The translations under genes were made by a program, and so were the position numbers. Source: Pectobacterium sp013449375 (lineage in GTDB: Bacteria > Pseudomonadota > Gammaproteobacteria > Enterobacterales > Enterobacteriaceae). From it: a DNA stretch of 64,000 bases. The stretch is from assembly GCF_048593165.1 (NCBI RefSeq), contig NZ_CP184271.1. The stretch is one strand, 5' to 3'. The notes under the pieces are model-generated. The model searched no databases, was not told the origin of the DNA, and was given only the letters and a program-made list of their open reading frames with translations. Positions 52,346 through 60,745 of this stretch are shown one piece after another; position 1 is the stretch's first letter; every line of letters begins with the position of its first letter.

Positions 52346-53230
52346 TTACTGCGAGAATTGATTAAGGATGTTACGGATGTTGTCTTCATCCTGTGCGGAA
52401 AACTGGATCGGATAGCGACTGACGCCGACATCTTCACCCATGATCGCCAGCGCTTTTTTCACCACAGCCGGTGAGAACGCGATGGCGTACAGTGTCTTAC
52501 GCAACTCGGCAACCTGTTCTTGTGCCTGACGGGAGCCTTCAATGTCACCGGCGTGGAAACGATGCCAAATCTGGCTGATCGGTTCCGGTGCCACGTTAGC
52601 CAGCCCGGAAATACAGGCGGAGCAGCCGTCAACAAAGCCCTGGTGAATGAGCGAGTCTGGGCCATTCAATACGTTAAAGCCCTGCACACCTTTCACCGCT
52701 TGCACATAACCACTCAGGCTTTCATAGCTGCCTGCGCTGTCTTTGATGCCGATGATGTTCGGGTGATCCGCCAGCGTGCGGACGGTTTCCGGCGCCAGCG
52801 TATTCCCCGTGCGTGCAGGAATGTTGTAGAGAAACACCGGCACAGTCAGCGCATCGGCGACGGCGGTGTAGTGGGCGATCAGTTCTTCCTGTTTGAGTGG
52901 GATGAAATACGGGGTGATGACCGAAACGGCATCAACACCCAGCGCGGCGATGCGCTTGCCGAGCTTGATGGTTTCCCGCGTGGAGATTTCACCGATGTGG
53001 CCGACAACCGGCACTTTTCCGGCGACTTCATCAACGCAGGTTTCAGTAACGGCGACTTTTTCATCGGTGTGCAGTACGAAAAACTCACCGTTGGTGCCGT
53101 TACAAAAAATACCGTTGCCGTAGCGCATCTGGCGCTGCACCTGAAGACGCATGGCAGCGGGGTTAAATTCGCCCTGGTTATCAAACGGCGTGACGATGGC
53201 GGTCAGGACGCCAGTAATATTTTTACTCAT
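52346..53230 (-). CDS. DapA/NanA-family aldolase (2-keto-3-deoxy acid aldolase type)
   Basis: The 294-residue TIM barrel belongs to the DHDPS/NAL class I aldolases that form or cleave a pyruvate Schiff base. GTNGEFF at residues 45-51 replaces the GTTGE of DapA and GSTGE of NanA, Tyr135 lies in VFLYNIPARTGN and Schiff-base Lys163 in IIGIKDSAGSYE. The ATG at 53230 follows GAGGAAG; the longer frame begins in non-homologous sequence. The GTNGE variant and neighbours argue for a 2-keto-3-deoxy sugar acid rather than dihydrodipicolinate. Confidence 0.9.
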   Translation of the reverse strand: MSKNITGVLTAIVTPFDNQGEFNPAAMRLQVQRQMRYGNGIFCNGTNGEFFVLHTDEKVAVTETCVDEVAGKVPVVGHIGEISTRETIKLGKRIAALGVDAVSVITPYFIPLKQEELIAHYTAVADALTVPVFLYNIPARTGNTLAPETVRTLADHPNIIGIKDSAGSYESLSGYVQAVKGVQGFNVLNGPDSLIHQGFVDGCSACISGLANVAPEPISQIWHRFHAGDIEGSRQAQEQVAELRKTLYAIAFSPAVVKKALAIMGEDVGVSRYPIQFSAQDEDNIRNILNQFSQ

Positions 53231-53306
53231 TGTTCTTCCTCGTGACACGTAATCAAAAAGATGAAAACTTAAAACCGTTCTATTCAAAACCGCGCTGTTT
53301 AAAGCC

Positions 53307-53413
53307 TAATGCTGTTCACTTAAGCCCGTTTTTAGGGGAAACACAGTGGGAGGTTCCCGCAGGGACGCCTCACCCCTGTGGTCGCCCCGTGTATCTCGAT
53401 GCTTAAACGATCG
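53307..53413. repeat. Dispersed hairpin repeat, copy B
   Basis: TAATGCTGTTCACTTAA (53307-53323) and the core ending TTAAACGATCG (53333-53413) match copy A. The stem reads GGGG/CCCC, CACAG/CTGTG, GAGG/CCTC and CCC/GGG. One pair differs from copy A on both sides (A-T here, G-C there), so the stem is preserved. It lies eight bases past the alcohol dehydrogenase stop. Confidence 0.88.
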
Positions 53414-53420
53414 CGTATGG

Positions 53421-54557
53421 TTAAAACAGGGTCAGGTAAACCTCACGAACATCGTCGGCGCTGACCTGTGTTGGCACGTTTTTCATCAGGCGCTGAACCT
53501 GTAACGCGGCATCAACCAGATACGGCAGGTGATCTTTTTCCACGCCGAGCTGCTGTAAGGTGTTGGGCAGGTTGAGGCGTTTAACCAACTCGCTGAAGTA
53601 GGTCACCAGCGCCTGCGCTTTTTCCGCGGTACTCAGCGTCAGATCGGCATCCGGCAGAAGGTCATACGCCTGGGCGAATTTGTCCTGTGCGGCGTCCTGC
53701 ACGAAACGCATGCAAGGGGCGAGCAGGATAGCGTTCGCCACGCCGTGTGGGATGTGGTACTTGCCGCCCAGCGGGTAAGACATGGCGTGCACCAGATGCG
53801 TACCGGAGTGGGCAATGGCGGCACCGCCGTAGTAGGACGCCCACAGCATGTTCAGCTTGGCTTCCATGTTGCTCGGCTCGCGCACGGAGGTTTCGAGGTT
53901 GGCAAACAGCTTTTTCAGGCCAATCAGCGCGTAGTTATCGCTGACCGGGTTGGCAATCGTTGAGGTGAAACACTCAATCAAGTGGCAGAGCGCATCAATA
54001 CCGGTTGAAGCGGCGATATGTGACGGCATGCTGATGGTCAGCTCCGGCACCAGCGCAACGTAGTCCGGCAGCATCACCGGCGTAATAATGCCGACTTTGG
54101 TCTCTTTTTCTGGGATCGCCAGAATGGCATTCGGCGTGGCTTCTGAACCGGTTCCTGCGGTGGTCGGGATGAGCAGGGATGTTGTGCGGCGCGTCGGTTT
54201 TTCCCCTGCCAGCAGGCTATCCAGCGTAACGGTGTCATCGCCCGCGCACAGTACGGAAAGCAGTTTGGCGACATCCAGCACACTACCGCCACCGACGCCG
54301 ATCACCAGATCGGTCTGGGTTTGTGTGAGCTGACTCAGTATTTGGGCAACGTCGTGCTGGCTTGGCTCGGCAGGGACATGATCAACCAACAGAACCTGCG
54401 GAACGGCTTGCTTAACTTGTGCGATCAGCGCCTGAACGTCAGGCAGCCCGACGATGTTTTTGTCGGTGACAAATAAAACGTGCTGTTTCCCTGCCAACAG
54501 GTGACTAATGTCCTGAAGTACCCGGTAACCGCTGAGGATAGTGCTATTGATATTCAT
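53421..54557 (-). CDS. Iron-containing alcohol dehydrogenase
   Basis: The 378-residue protein is a group III (Fe-ADH) dehydrogenase with the NAD-binding GVGGGSVLDVAKLL motif, LIPTTAGTGSEATPNAIL, and metal-ligand histidines in GIDALCHLIECF and HAMSYPLGGKYHIPHGVANAILL. In this cluster it could reduce a four-carbon aldehyde acid to threonate or erythronate; this is inference. It is divergent from the DUF1537 kinase across 236 bases. Confidence 0.92.
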   Translation of the reverse strand: MNINSTILSGYRVLQDISHLLAGKQHVLFVTDKNIVGLPDVQALIAQVKQAVPQVLLVDHVPAEPSQHDVAQILSQLTQTQTDLVIGVGGGSVLDVAKLLSVLCAGDDTVTLDSLLAGEKPTRRTTSLLIPTTAGTGSEATPNAILAIPEKETKVGIITPVMLPDYVALVPELTISMPSHIAASTGIDALCHLIECFTSTIANPVSDNYALIGLKKLFANLETSVREPSNMEAKLNMLWASYYGGAAIAHSGTHLVHAMSYPLGGKYHIPHGVANAILLAPCMRFVQDAAQDKFAQAYDLLPDADLTLSTAEKAQALVTYFSELVKRLNLPNTLQQLGVEKDHLPYLVDAALQVQRLMKNVPTQVSADDVREVYLTLF

Positions 54558-54793
54558 GCTTATTACCTTGCCTTTTCTCTTTCGCCAGAGCGTTATCGCT
54601 ATGATGATAATCGTTGCGATGGTGATTACTTTCAGTCAAATGACGTGATTCCCATCGCGTCTAAACGCCATTTGCCACATCGTGGTGATAATTTATAGGT
54701 GAAATTCCTTTTAAATAATTTGATATTGCTCACATATAATCAAATGTGATTCAATATAATCATTATCAGGTAATCATGATCCGGGGATGGAGT
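54558..54793. promoter_or_regulatory. Divergent promoter region with DeoR-type operator candidate
   Basis: Between the alcohol dehydrogenase and kinase genes an imperfect palindrome spans 54723-54757: ATATTG, two bases, CACAT, eight bases, ATGTG, three bases, CAATAT. It is a good candidate for the DeoR regulator encoded at the end of the plus-strand unit. TTTTAAATAATTTGAT upstream could be promoter sequence. Confidence 0.5.
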
Positions 54794-56122
54794 ATGTCGA
54801 ACGTGCAGCAATCAGCAGAACAGGTATTAGTGGTCGCTGATGACTTTACGGGTGCCAATGATGCGGGCGTCGGTTTGGCGCAGTATGGCGCGCGGGTTAG
54901 CGTCGTCTTTGACGTTAATAAACTGCATGCGGATTTACTGGACGATGCGGTGGTAATCAACACCGATAGCCGTGCGGCGCGTGATGATATAGCGTCTCAA
55001 CGTACCGCAGAAGCGGTTGCAGCCTGGCAGGCCGCAGGCGGGCAAGGCTGGATTATCAAGAAGATTGACTCGACGCTGCGTGGAAATCTAGGCGCGGAAA
55101 TTGCTGCGGCGTTGTCTGCGGCAGCCGTGCCCGTCGCGCTTATTGCCGCTGCGTCGCCGACGCTGGGACGTGTGACCCGCAAAGGCGAGGTCTGGGTAAA
55201 TGGTCGTTTGCTTACCAACACGGAGTTTGCCAGCGATCCCAAAACGCCGGTGGCCTCGGCTTCTATCGCGGCCCGTCTGGCCGAGCAAACCGCGTTACCG
55301 GTGGCGGAAATACACCTTGATGACGTCCGTCGGGCCAATTTAGTCCAGCGTTTACAGCAGTTGGCGGACGAGGGCGTACGTCTGATTATTCTGGATACGG
55401 ATGTGCAGGACGATCTGGCGCATATCGTTGACGCCGCTAGGGCGTTACCGTTTCGCCCCTTGCTGGTCGGTTCGGCTGGCCTGAGCGAAGCGCTGGCAAA
55501 CGTGCAGGATTTTACGCGCAAAACGGAGAAGCCGCTGCTGGCTGTCGTCGGGTCAATGAGCGATATCGCTCAAAAACAGATTGCGACCGTTAGATTGCGC
55601 AGCGATGTCACGCTGGTTGAGATCGATATCAACGCGCTCTTTTCACCCCATTCATCCACCGTCATGGCCTCCCAGTGTGAAGAGGCGGTAACCGCGCTGA
55701 TGAACGGCCACCATTGCATTATTCGTACCTGTCACAACGACAATCAGCGCTTCGAAATCGATGCGCGGTGCCAGCAGCTTGGGCTTAGCCGACAGCAGCT
55801 TGGCGAAACGATCAGCCACTATCTGGGGGAACTTACGCGCAGCATTGTTCAGGCGCTAGACAGCCTGACAGCGGACAGAACGAACCGGTGTTTGCCGGGG
55901 GGGCTGTATTTATCCGGTGGTGACATTGCGATTGCTGTGGCAACCGCACTGGGCGCGACCGGCTTTCAGATTAAAGGGCAAATCGCATCCTGTGTGCCCT
56001 GGGGATATCTGCTGAACAGCGTTGTCGGCACGACCCCTGTGATGACTAAAGCGGGGGGTTTTGGCAACGAAACTACTTTGCTCGACGTTTTACGTTTTAT
56101 TGAGGAGAAGGTCAGTGAGTAA
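54794..56122 (+). CDS. Four-carbon acid sugar kinase, DUF1537 family
   Basis: The DUF1537 family comprises kinases for D-threonate, L-threonate, D-erythronate and similar acids. The 442-residue product has the N-terminal VVADDFTGANDAGVGLAQYGARV motif, KKIDSTLRGNLGAEIAAAL, and C-terminal glycine-rich LPGGLYLSGGDIAIAVATALGATGF that binds ATP. ATG 54794 is taken as start; ATGs at 54746 and 54776 also open the frame. It overlaps the PdxA2 gene by eight bases, as in known threonate operons. Confidence 0.92.
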   Translation: MSNVQQSAEQVLVVADDFTGANDAGVGLAQYGARVSVVFDVNKLHADLLDDAVVINTDSRAARDDIASQRTAEAVAAWQAAGGQGWIIKKIDSTLRGNLGAEIAAALSAAAVPVALIAAASPTLGRVTRKGEVWVNGRLLTNTEFASDPKTPVASASIAARLAEQTALPVAEIHLDDVRRANLVQRLQQLADEGVRLIILDTDVQDDLAHIVDAARALPFRPLLVGSAGLSEALANVQDFTRKTEKPLLAVVGSMSDIAQKQIATVRLRSDVTLVEIDINALFSPHSSTVMASQCEEAVTALMNGHHCIIRTCHNDNQRFEIDARCQQLGLSRQQLGETISHYLGELTRSIVQALDSLTADRTNRCLPGGLYLSGGDIAIAVATALGATGFQIKGQIASCVPWGYLLNSVVGTTPVMTKAGGFGNETTLLDVLRFIEEKVSE

Positions 56123-57095
56123 AATTATTGCGGTAACCATGGGTGATCCGGCGGGGATTGGACCGGAAATTATTATCAAGTCTCTGGCCGAAGGCGAGCT
56201 TTCCGGCGCGCCTGCCGTGGTGGTGGGCTGCGTACAGACGATGCGACGTATTCTGGCGCTGAATGTGGTGCCCGCCGTAGAGCTGAAAATCATTGATAAG
56301 CCGGCTGACGCGGTCTTCGCGCCGGGCGTCATCAACATCATTGATGAGCCGCTGGAAAATCCTCAGGCGCTGGAGCCTGGTGTCGTTCAGGCACAGGCGG
56401 GCGATTTGGCTTATCGCTGCATCAAGAAAGCGACGGCGCTGGCGATGGCGGGTGAAGTCCACGCGATTGCGACCGCGCCGCTGAATAAAGAGGCGCTGCA
56501 CTCGGCGGGGCATATTTATCCGGGTCACACCGAGCTGCTGGCTAAGCTGACCAACAGCCGTGACTACGCGATGGTGCTGTATACCGATAAGTTGAAGGTT
56601 ATTCATGTTTCAACGCACATCGCGCTGCGTAAATTCCTGGATACGCTGAACCGCGATCGCGTGGAAACGGTGATCGAGATGGCGGATGTTTTCCTCAAAC
56701 GCGTCGGTTTTACCCACCCGCGTATCGCTGTTGCCGGGGTTAACCCGCACGCGGGCGAAAACGGCCTGTTTGGTGACGAAGAGATCACCATCGTGTCGCC
56801 ATCGGTTGAAGCGATGAAGGCCAAAGGCATTGATGTTTATGGTCCGTGCCCACCGGACACCGTCTATTTGCAGGCGTATGAAGGCCAGTACGATATGGTC
56901 GTGGCGATGTATCACGATCAGGGACACATTCCGCTCAAGCTGCTGGGTTTCTATGATGGGGTGAATATCACTGCCGGATTGCCATTCATCCGCACCTCTG
57001 CTGACCACGGCACGGCGTTTGACATTGCCTGGACGGGGAAAGCGAAGTCTGAAAGTATGGCGATTTCTATCCAACTCGCGATGCAACTGGCCTGA
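56115..57095 (+). CDS. pdxA2: 4-phosphothreonate-type dehydrogenase PdxA2
   Basis: PdxA2 enzymes oxidise 4-phospho-threonate or -erythronate at C3; spontaneous decarboxylation gives dihydroxyacetone phosphate. The 326-residue product begins (GTG) VSKIIAVTMGDPAGIGPEI and has metal-binding histidines in IYPGHTELLAKL and MYHDQGHIPLKLLGF, then TSADHGTAFDIAWTGKA. The true pyridoxine-synthesis PdxA normally lies with ksgA-surA, not with an acid-sugar kinase, so the catabolic paralogue is favoured. GTG 56115 follows GGAG and overlaps the kinase. Confidence 0.9.
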   Translation: MSKIIAVTMGDPAGIGPEIIIKSLAEGELSGAPAVVVGCVQTMRRILALNVVPAVELKIIDKPADAVFAPGVINIIDEPLENPQALEPGVVQAQAGDLAYRCIKKATALAMAGEVHAIATAPLNKEALHSAGHIYPGHTELLAKLTNSRDYAMVLYTDKLKVIHVSTHIALRKFLDTLNRDRVETVIEMADVFLKRVGFTHPRIAVAGVNPHAGENGLFGDEEITIVSPSVEAMKAKGIDVYGPCPPDTVYLQAYEGQYDMVVAMYHDQGHIPLKLLGFYDGVNITAGLPFIRTSADHGTAFDIAWTGKAKSESMAISIQLAMQLA

Positions 57096-57161
57096 TTGAC
57101 GGTAACTTATCACCGTTGATGCATGGGTTTTGTAAGCGAATAAAACGCGATACAGCGCGCA

Positions 57162-57212
57162 TTGCAGGATATCTTCCTTCCCGCGTTCGGGAAGGTTTCT
57201 GGTATCCTGCAA
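57162..57212. repeat. Two-tier perfect hairpin between pdxA2 and the DeoR gene
   Basis: Outer arms TTGCAGGATA (57162-57171) and TATCCTGCAA (57203-57212) enclose an inner stem CCTTCCCG/CGGGAAGG (57176-57183 and 57188-57195) with a four-base loop. The inner stem followed by TTTCT may terminate the operon; the outer arms may be an operator. Confidence 0.75.
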
Positions 57213-57244
57213 CCAACAATTTACAGTAACTTTATGACAGCAAG

Positions 57245-58060
57245 ATGGATATCGCCGTGGATCCTACATTAACCGATGCTTTCCGCATGAGCGGGGATAA
57301 AGTAAGAGGCCAGAGCCGTCTTGATCAGATTATGGATTATCTGAAAAGCCATAATCTGGTGACGGTAGATGAGTTGGTGTCCGTGATCGACGCTTCCCCA
57401 GCGACGATCCGCCGTGATTTAATCAAGTTGGATGAGCAGGGCGTGATTAGTCGCAGTCATGGCGGCGTGACGCTCAATCGTTTTATTCCTTCCCAGCCGA
57501 CCACGAATGAAAAATTACAGCGCAGCCTTCAGGAGAAGCAAGCGATAGCGCGCTATGCCGCAACGCTGGTTAAACCGGGCAGCGCAGTGGTGCTGGATGC
57601 AGGAACGACCATGCTGGAATTGGCGCGTCACCTGACGCATTTGCCGCTGCGCGTGATTACTGCCGATTTGCAAATTGCGCTGTTCTTGTCTGAATTTAAG
57701 CAGATCGAAGTGACGATTATCGGTGGGCGTATTGATGACAGCAGCCAGTCCTGCATTGGTGAGCACGGTCGCCGTCTGTTACGCAGCATCTATCCCGATA
57801 TCGCGTTTATCAGTTGCAACTCATGGAGTCTGGATAAAGGGATCACTACGCCGACGGAAGAAAAAGCGGGCGTGAAGCAAGACCTCGGCGTAAATGCCAG
57901 CCGCCGGATACTGCTGGCGGACAGCAGTAAATACGGCGCCTATTCGCTGTTCTGCGTCATGCCGCTGTCTGAACTGACCGACATCATCACCGACAATGCG
58001 CTCGCGCCCGAGGTGCAGGAGCAACTGAAAGGTAAAACGTTCAATCTGACGCTGGTGTAA
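57245..58060 (+). CDS. DeoR-family transcriptional regulator
   Basis: The 271-residue protein has an N-terminal DeoR helix-turn-helix (LDQIMDYLKSHNLVTVDELVSVIDASPATIRRDLIKLDEQG, about residues 27-67) and a sugar-phosphate-binding sensor domain with VVLDAGTTMLELARHL and the IGGRIDDSSQSCIG segment. It is the last plus-strand gene of the acid-sugar cluster and probably represses both divergent arms in response to a phosphorylated intermediate. ATG 57245 is taken; 57287 is an alternative. Confidence 0.92.
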   Translation: MDIAVDPTLTDAFRMSGDKVRGQSRLDQIMDYLKSHNLVTVDELVSVIDASPATIRRDLIKLDEQGVISRSHGGVTLNRFIPSQPTTNEKLQRSLQEKQAIARYAATLVKPGSAVVLDAGTTMLELARHLTHLPLRVITADLQIALFLSEFKQIEVTIIGGRIDDSSQSCIGEHGRRLLRSIYPDIAFISCNSWSLDKGITTPTEEKAGVKQDLGVNASRRILLADSSKYGAYSLFCVMPLSELTDIITDNALAPEVQEQLKGKTFNLTLV

Positions 58061-58127
58061 GCGAGGGAGGTGCCATCCGTGGCGCTGTCTTTCCTTTTCC
58101 CCTGTGTGCTGGCTAAATCTTACGTAT

Positions 58128-59006
58128 CTACTTCATGCTGGCCGCGAGGGTATCGACGTTGTGCTTAAACGCCGCGGTATACGTTGCGGCAGGGCCAGAA
58201 GCGTCGGTCAGGGCTTCCGGGTACAGTTCACCACCGGGCTGCGCGCCGCTGGCATCGGCGATTTGTTTCACCAGACGTGCATCGGTCTGGTTTTCAATGA
58301 AGTAGCTTTTCACTTTCTCTTGTTTAATTTGCTTAATCAGCGAGGCCACTTTTTTGCTGCTGGCTTCCGTTTCGGTCGAGTAGCCTACCGGCGACAGGAA
58401 CTTCACGCCGTAGGCCTGGCTGAAATAGCCAAACGCGTCATGGCTAGTCAGCACCTTACGCTTTTCTGGTGGAATAGCGGCAAAGGTTTTCTTCGCGTAG
58501 CTGTCCAGATCCTGTAGCTGCCTGATGTAGGCGTCGCCCTGCTGACGATAGTAATCGGCATTCGCTGGGTCGGCTTTCACCAGCGCGTTGACGATGTTGT
58601 GCGCGTAGACCACACCGTTGCTCATGCTGTTCCAGGCATGGGGATCGGTTTCCGTTTTGCCATCTTCCACCATGGTGCGGGTGGCAATGCCGTTTGAGGC
58701 TGTCACGACGTCGCCATGGTAACCGGATGCGGTGACCAGTCGATCGATCCACCCTTCCAGCCCCAGCCCGTTAACGAAAACCAGATCGGCGTGAGCCAGC
58801 GTTTTGCTGTCTTTCGGCGACGGTTCAAACTCATGCGGATCGCCATTCGGTTTCACCAGATCGGTCACGGTCACACGATCGCCGCCGATATGGCTCACCA
58901 TATCGCCAAGTACGGAAAAGCTGGCAACCACATCAAGATTCTTTGCCATCGCCAATGGGCTAAGCAGCAGGCCGGATAACGCGATAGCTAACAGTGAACG
59001 TTTCAT
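58128..59006 (-). CDS. Metal ABC transporter substrate-binding protein
   Basis: The 292-residue precursor has a signal peptide (MKRSLLAIALSGLLLSPLAMA) and a cluster A-I metal-binding fold. Likely ligands are His in NGDPHEFEPSPKD, His in TDPHAWNSMSN and Glu/His in the later SHDAFGYFSQAYG and FIENQTDARL regions. The His-rich loop typical of ZnuA is absent, so zinc or manganese are both possible. It is the last gene of the operon; the Zur-like site upstream favours zinc. Confidence 0.92.
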   Translation of the reverse strand: MKRSLLAIALSGLLLSPLAMAKNLDVVASFSVLGDMVSHIGGDRVTVTDLVKPNGDPHEFEPSPKDSKTLAHADLVFVNGLGLEGWIDRLVTASGYHGDVVTASNGIATRTMVEDGKTETDPHAWNSMSNGVVYAHNIVNALVKADPANADYYRQQGDAYIRQLQDLDSYAKKTFAAIPPEKRKVLTSHDAFGYFSQAYGVKFLSPVGYSTETEASSKKVASLIKQIKQEKVKSYFIENQTDARLVKQIADASGAQPGGELYPEALTDASGPAATYTAAFKHNVDTLAASMK

Positions 59007-59046
59007 TTTTCCCTCACAGAAAGTTACAAACAACGAGATTCATCGG

Positions 59047-59901
59047 TCAACGACGCTGGCGTAACAGCCCACCGTGGTGACCAACACAGACCGAGAAACA
59101 GAAAAACAGCGTCATCGTCAGGATGATGGCGGGGCCAGCGGGCAGTTCGGCATAGTAAGACCACAGCAGGCCGATTAGGCTGGCGGCCATTCCCTGTAGC
59201 ACCGCAATGCCGAGCATGACGGGCAGACGCTGCGTCCAGAAGCGTGCGCTGGCGGCAGGTAACATCATCATGCCGACCGTCATCAGCGTACCTAAGAGCT
59301 GGAATCCGGCGACCAGATTCAGCACCACCAGCGACAGGAACAGGCCGTGGATCAATGCCCGATAGCGGCCTGAACTGATGCGCAGGAAGGTCACGTCAAA
59401 CGATTCGATCACCAGCGCCCGATAGAGAGCGGCCAGCACCAACAGGGAGGCGGATCCGATCAGCGCAATGTCGATCAGCGCGGCGCGATCGACCGCGAGA
59501 ATCGATCCAAACAGCACATGCAGCAGATCGACGCTGGAGCCACGCAGTGACACCAGCGTGACGCCGAGCGCCAGCGATCCGAGGTAAAATCCGGCGAAGC
59601 TGGCGTCCTCTTTTAACTCCGTGTGGCGGGTGACGAAGCCGGAGATCATGGCGACGGATAGCCCGGCGATAAAGCCGCCGATTCCCATCGCCAGCAGCGA
59701 CATCCCAGAGATGAGATAGCCGATAGCGACGCCGGGTAAGACCGCGTGTGACAGTGCATCGCCAATCAGGCTCATGCGTCGCAGCAGCAGGAAGCAGCCC
59801 AACGGTGCGGCGCTCAGCGTGATGACCAGACAGCCGACTAGCGCACGGCGCATAAAACCGAATTCGGCAAAAGGAGAGGTGATCAGGTGAAATAACATCA
59901 T
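59047..59901 (-). CDS. Metal ABC transporter permease
   Basis: The 284-residue membrane protein is of the ZnuB/SitC type, with about eight segments, GCFLLLRRMSLIGDALSHAVLPGVAIGYLI near the N-terminus and LLVLAALYRALVIESFDVTFLR in the middle. Its start overlaps the ATPase stop (ATGA), so translation is coupled. Confidence 0.92.
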   Translation of the reverse strand: MMLFHLITSPFAEFGFMRRALVGCLVITLSAAPLGCFLLLRRMSLIGDALSHAVLPGVAIGYLISGMSLLAMGIGGFIAGLSVAMISGFVTRHTELKEDASFAGFYLGSLALGVTLVSLRGSSVDLLHVLFGSILAVDRAALIDIALIGSASLLVLAALYRALVIESFDVTFLRISSGRYRALIHGLFLSLVVLNLVAGFQLLGTLMTVGMMMLPAASARFWTQRLPVMLGIAVLQGMAASLIGLLWSYYAELPAGPAIILTMTLFFCFSVCVGHHGGLLRQRR

Positions 59902-60608
59902 GATGTGACGATCCTGAGCGTTGGCGTATCGCTGTCGGCTTGGCGCAGGCTGTATAAGATGGGCTGAGCTTCCCTCCAGCGATGGCCGTCCGGGGTGAGA
60001 TGCAAGATGTTCGGGAAGTGCTGACCGACCAGCTCCAGATCGTGCAAAACGGCCAGAATGGTTCTGCCTTCGGCGTGAAGTTGCTCGATAATCTGTAAGA
60101 GTGCCTGCGTGGTATGGCTATCGATGCCAGTAAAAGGCTCGTCCAGCAGAATGATGGGAGCCTGCGTCAGCAGTAGCCGCGCAAAAAGTACGCGCTGCAA
60201 CTGCCCACCAGACAGGACGCCAATATGCCGATCGGCAAAGTCTGCCATTGAGACGGCGTCGAGTGCATCGATGGCTTTGCGATGCCAGTTGGCATTGATA
60301 CTTCGTAGTAATCCGCGATGGGGCAACGACCCCATAAGCACCAGATCGCGTACGCAGATAGGGAACTGCCGATCGAATTCGGAGAGCTGCGGCAAATAGC
60401 CGATAGCATTATCTTTGCTGCCATCACCAAGGCGGAATGAACCGGAAAGCGGTGGCAGCAGACCAGCCAGCGTTTTCAGCAGCGTCGATTTTCCGCTGCC
60501 GTTCGCACCAATAATCGCCGTCAGCGATCCTTGATGGAAACATCCGCTGAGTGTCGCGAGAGGCGGCTGACTGCGATAGCCAAAGGCCAGTTCCTGTAGG
60601 GCAATCAT
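59898..60608 (-). CDS. Metal ABC transporter ATP-binding protein
   Basis: The 236-residue ATPase has Walker A GANGSGKSTLLKTL, the signature LSGGQLQRVLFARLL and Walker B PIILLDEPFTGIDS. Start at 60608 (MIALQELAFGYRS) fits the family; the frame is open further upstream but that stretch instead encodes a small membrane peptide in another frame. The ATG overlaps that peptide's stop as ATGA. Confidence 0.93.
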   Translation of the reverse strand: MIALQELAFGYRSQPPLATLSGCFHQGSLTAIIGANGSGKSTLLKTLAGLLPPLSGSFRLGDGSKDNAIGYLPQLSEFDRQFPICVRDLVLMGSLPHRGLLRSINANWHRKAIDALDAVSMADFADRHIGVLSGGQLQRVLFARLLLTQAPIILLDEPFTGIDSHTTQALLQIIEQLHAEGRTILAVLHDLELVGQHFPNILHLTPDGHRWREAQPILYSLRQADSDTPTLRIVTS

Positions 60609-60709
60609 GGCAACACCACCGCCCACCCCACCAAGAGCCACAACAGCACCAACAGCAGGGAAACCAGCAACACGCGCTTTAGCGCAGAGAGGGAGTAAAA
60701 ACTTGTCAT
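60605..60709 (-). CDS. Small membrane peptide (34 residues) leading the metal ABC operon
   Basis: ATG at 60709 opens a 34-codon frame: MTSFYSLSALKRVLL, VSLLLVLLWLLVGW, AVVLP, stop. It has a short polar, Lys-Arg N-terminus and one strongly hydrophobic segment of about 19 residues, with a membrane topology like small ABC or Kdp-type accessory subunits. The stop overlaps the ATPase ATG. An ATG at 60715 is also in frame. No strong Shine-Dalgarno is visible. I do not recognise a named family. Confidence 0.6.
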   Translation of the reverse strand: MTSFYSLSALKRVLLVSLLLVLLWLLVGWAVVLP

Positions 60710-60732
60710 TATCATCGGTAAAAAATAAAATT

Positions 60733-60745
60733 GTTATATTATAAC
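60733..60745. promoter_or_regulatory. Zur-type operator
   Basis: GTTATATTATAAC is a perfect 6-1-6 palindrome matching the core of the Zur box (GTTATA-N-TATAAC). It lies 24 bases upstream of the small peptide start and 125 bases upstream of the ATPase, so zinc probably represses the operon. Confidence 0.8.

Noticed and set aside
48224..53287. Canonical sialic acid (nan) operon
   Set aside because: nanK and nanE are absent, the aldolase has GTNGE instead of the NanA motif, and the DUF1537/PdxA2 pair does not belong to that pathway.
56115..57095. Housekeeping PdxA of pyridoxine synthesis
   Set aside because: Overlap with a DUF1537 kinase and absence of ksgA or surA nearby favour the catabolic PdxA2 role.
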